Origin: Brachynemurus nebulosus
Lineage: Eukaryota; Arthropoda; Insecta; Neuroptera; Myrmeleontidae
Assembly: GCA_035578155.1 (NCBI GenBank)
Contig: JAPWDM010000001.1
Span: forward strand, 89,599,076-89,663,075
Length of the DNA: 64,000 nucleotides
Direction: 5' to 3'
The number at the start of each line of letters is the position of its first letter. Within the stretch, counting starts at the first letter, position 1. This document shows, one piece after another, positions 61,598 to 64,000 of this stretch. The notes below the pieces were generated by a model. That model searched no databases, was not told the DNA's origin, and saw only the letters and a program-made list of their open reading frames with translations. The position numbers and the translations under genes are program-made.

Positions 61598-62145
61598 GAA
61601 TACGTAAAGATAAAGAAATTAGTAATACGAAGATGTGGATATATATAATTTTAATTACTATGTGAATAAGAAGAAATTAGAGCGGAGTTCAAATGATATG
61701 CTGATGCTTGAATGCTTGATGAATGAATTTTGAAAATTAAAAAAAATCCTCGCCTGTCCTGAACAAATATAATCAACATTTAAAATATTTCAAATAAAAT
61801 AAATTCAATGTACACTTAAGGACGTTCGTCCGTCAAACCTAATAGTAGATAAAAATTTTAATTTTAGAGAATTGACAAGTTCAGTTACATAGTTATCTTC
61901 CCTCAAAGATTTTAAAGCCTTCATAGATCATTTCTTAAAGTAATTGACGATTAAAAATCAAATTTTTAACACAGAGATATTAGGAAAAAATATTCTAAAC
62001 AGCATTTTTTCATTTTAAAAATTATAGTAAGTATATTATAAGAGTAGATACCAATAAAAATGTTTAAAAATATTCTTTGAAATGTGCAGTTTATATAATT
62101 GCACAAAAAAAATCGTGTTGACGAACGTTAAAATGAAATATTGAT

Positions 62146-62351
62146 TGTAAATAATAAACAAATATTTTGCTTTGCAAGACACCACTTTTATTTTTGAAAC
62201 TGTGACAATATTGTTTCGAACCGTTAGTTCATTTTGAAACAGTTCATTTTCATTCTGTTTGAAAATGAACTAACGGTTTGAAACAATATTGTCACAGTTT
62301 CAAAAATAAAAGTGGTATTTTGCAAAGTAAAATATTTGTTTATTATTTACA
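62146..62351. repeat. near-perfect hairpin, 206 bp
   Basis: Arms of ~98 bp start TGTAAATAATAAACAAAT and differ at only a few positions. They meet at about 62248 with almost no loop. Confidence 0.9.
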
Positions 62352-62820
62352 AATATGGAATACCATAAAGTAACGCTCAAATCTATTAATGAAATATTAA
62401 TTATTGAAATTAATATTCGGGTAGATTTTGATGTGTAAACGTACATAATATACATACAAGGTCAAATCAGACTACTAAATTTCAATCAACAACTGTGTAT
62501 GCCTTGATGTCATAGATTAGTATATAGGTGGTACGTATAGCAATCACCCATATACACGACACGATATGATACATGAACAAGTACAAGCTCTATATGCATA
62601 ACATACAGGTATAGTGTTTTGTGGTAGCTACATAACATTATTCTGTAGTGTTAAAACAAATAAAACAAAGAATCTCTAACTATTTGATTTTATTTGTTCA
62701 GAAAGTATTACATACTCCAGCGTTTGGGTAGGGCTCATGTACAATAAAATTATCACATTCGAGCAGTTCGCAAAAAGATTATGCTGGTCTGCTCGATAAT
62801 TTGTCACATTTTCCTCTTAG

Positions 62821-63191
62821 GAAACATCCGTTAATTACGTGAGCTGTTTCTTATTCAATTTAGGATTTATGAGGTTTGGCTGTACCTCCCCTCCCCCTTG
62901 TTTGAGATTTACGCAAAAGTTTTTATTTTATTTTAAAACTTTGAGTTTTTTTCTTATTTCTTTTTTACTCTTAAAATAAATGATTTTAATTATAGTAGCC
63001 ATGAGATTTTCTTAAGGTGACAAAATTAACACTCAAAATAATTTTTTTTATTATCTGTAAAAAATTTATATTTTTTGAGAGTTGACGTGAGATTGTCGAT
63101 TAGGCCTCGCCTCCCTCCTAGTTCGAATGAGATTTAATTAGATTTTGTCCCCTTCCCCTGATTCTAAGCTCACGTAATTAATGGATGTCCC
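62821..63191. repeat. MITE-like element with ~20-bp inverted ends
   Basis: Ends GAAACATCCGTTAATTACGT and the complement of GGACATCCATTAATTACGT, both followed by GAGC. C-rich and G-poor blocks (CCTCCCCTCCCCC, CCCCTTCCCC) lie inside. It sits ~420 bp before the last coding exon. Confidence 0.65.
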
Positions 63192-63611
63192 GTTATCATC
63201 AGAACCACACTACAATTTACTTTATAGTTTTATAACCGATGCGGACAATGATACTTTTCGAATCGGAAATTTAGTGGGACATAATTTTTGAACAATAAAA
63301 ATAAAATGAATATTAGCATTAAATGTGACTACTTCCCATACTGTGATATTGCTTTTGGTTTTTAGATTAAAAAAAATTTTAAAGTATTTGGGTTAGATTA
63401 CCACGTTTTGCTTTATGTCAAAGATTTGAATATAATTATAATTTTGTAACCATATTCGGTAAATTCAAATATCTGCACACATCAGTATATGGCCACTGAT
63501 CACTAATCAGTTCTTAAATTTATTTTTTTAAATTTCTCCGGTTATAAAAATTTTGTCTTAATTTTCTTTAGCTATTAATTTATTTTTTATTTTATTATTT
63601 TTTTTTTTTAG

Positions 63612-63866
63612 AATTTTCGAGATCAACGTATCGATGGTGCTGGTCTACCACTTTTAACTGAAGAACATCTAACACGAACAATGCGCATGAAACTGGGACC
63701 AGCTTTGAAACTAAAAGCTTTAATTTACAAAAAAATGGGATCATGTGCTCTTTGTTTGCATTGTGTTCATTGTCATAAATCGACCATGGAACAGTCAGTA
63801 CAATCATCGCCAAACGATACAAGTCCTACATTAAAACAGGAAAGGAGACCGTCAAGTAATTCCTGA
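63612..63866 (+). CDS. Samuel: SAMD7/SAMD11-like (Samuel-type) protein, last coding exon
   Basis: The exon follows a long T tract ending in TTTAG (AG at 63610-63611). It is in phase 0 and completes the SAM domain begun at 30720. The sequence FRDQRIDGAGLPLLTEEHL followed by MKLGPALKLKALIYKK is the SAM core with helix 5. The wording LPLLTEEHL and KLGPALK is characteristic of SAMD7/SAMD11 and close to polyhomeotic (PHC) SAM domains, which self-polymerise. A Cys/His-rich tail follows (CALCLHCVHCHK, about 63742-63777), then ~30 Ser/Pro-rich residues and a TGA stop at 63864-63866. The following ~130 bases are AT-rich 3'UTR; no AATAAA is visible before the window ends, so the polyadenylation site is outside. 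Confidence 0.92.
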   Translation, partial: NFRDQRIDGAGLPLLTEEHLTRTMRMKLGPALKLKALIYKKMGSCALCLHCVHCHKSTMEQSVQSSPNDTSPTLKQERRPSSNS

Positions 63867-64000
63867 TCCTTGTGGATGTATTTTATCATTTTAGTCATTT
63901 ACTTAAACAATTAAAATTAAAGTAATTAGAAAAGTACAAATTTAGATTCAACGAAACTTATTTAAATCATGTTACATTGTTATTTGTTATGATGTTATTG

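Overview
This is AT-rich eukaryotic DNA from an insect or other arthropod. The signs are introns with GT/AG borders, LTR and non-LTR retrotransposons, Tc1/mariner, pogo, hAT and Harbinger-type DNA elements, and many long (TA)n tracts. I cannot name the species. There are no operons, CRISPR arrays, rRNA genes or convincing functional tRNA genes.

One host gene is recognisable. Three plus-strand coding exons (25319-25685, 30186-30789, 63612-63866) join in phase and give the last ~408 residues of a SAM-domain protein of the SAMD7/SAMD11 type (insect Samuel-like). The chain has a low-complexity Ser/Thr/Asn-rich region, a PLDLS motif of the CtBP-binding kind, a basic Ser/Arg stretch, and a SAM domain cut in two by a 32.8-kb intron. 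A Cys-rich tail follows before the stop. The 5' exons are not seen and probably lie upstream of or early in the window. Almost everything else is intron or upstream DNA of this gene, filled with transposons.

Layout. 1-9300: dispersed and foldback repeats, including an element with an 8-bp duplication (4480-5591) and a foldback whose two arms each hold tRNA-like A/B boxes (6218-7115). 9370-11900: remains of an I/R1-type LINE and of a Ty3/gypsy element, both minus strand. 12070-18010: TTCTAGAA repeats, (TA)n, a Harbinger-like MITE and two adjacent satellites with 266-bp and ~102-bp units. 23758-23963: a perfect 206-bp palindrome. 25772-28718: two copies of an R4/Dong-like LINE set in (TAA)n, inside intron 1. 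31490-32466: Tc1 remnant. 32948-40124: three-level nest, with a deleted BEL/Pao element inside a Tc1-type foldback inside another TA-flanked element. 41684-45999: a TA-flanked MITE and an intact pogo/Tigger-like transposon with a 779-codon transposase. 48699-51245: large foldback interrupted by a MITE. 53940-55905: inverted copy of 585-1211 carrying two TA insertions, one of which holds a hAT MITE. 56000-63600: more hairpins and (TA)n.

Many insertions can be dated relative to each other because the interrupted repeat is also present uninterrupted, either in the other arm of a palindrome or as a paralogous copy. This gives direct target-site evidence within the window. All coordinates were read by eye; boundaries without a stated target duplication are approximate.
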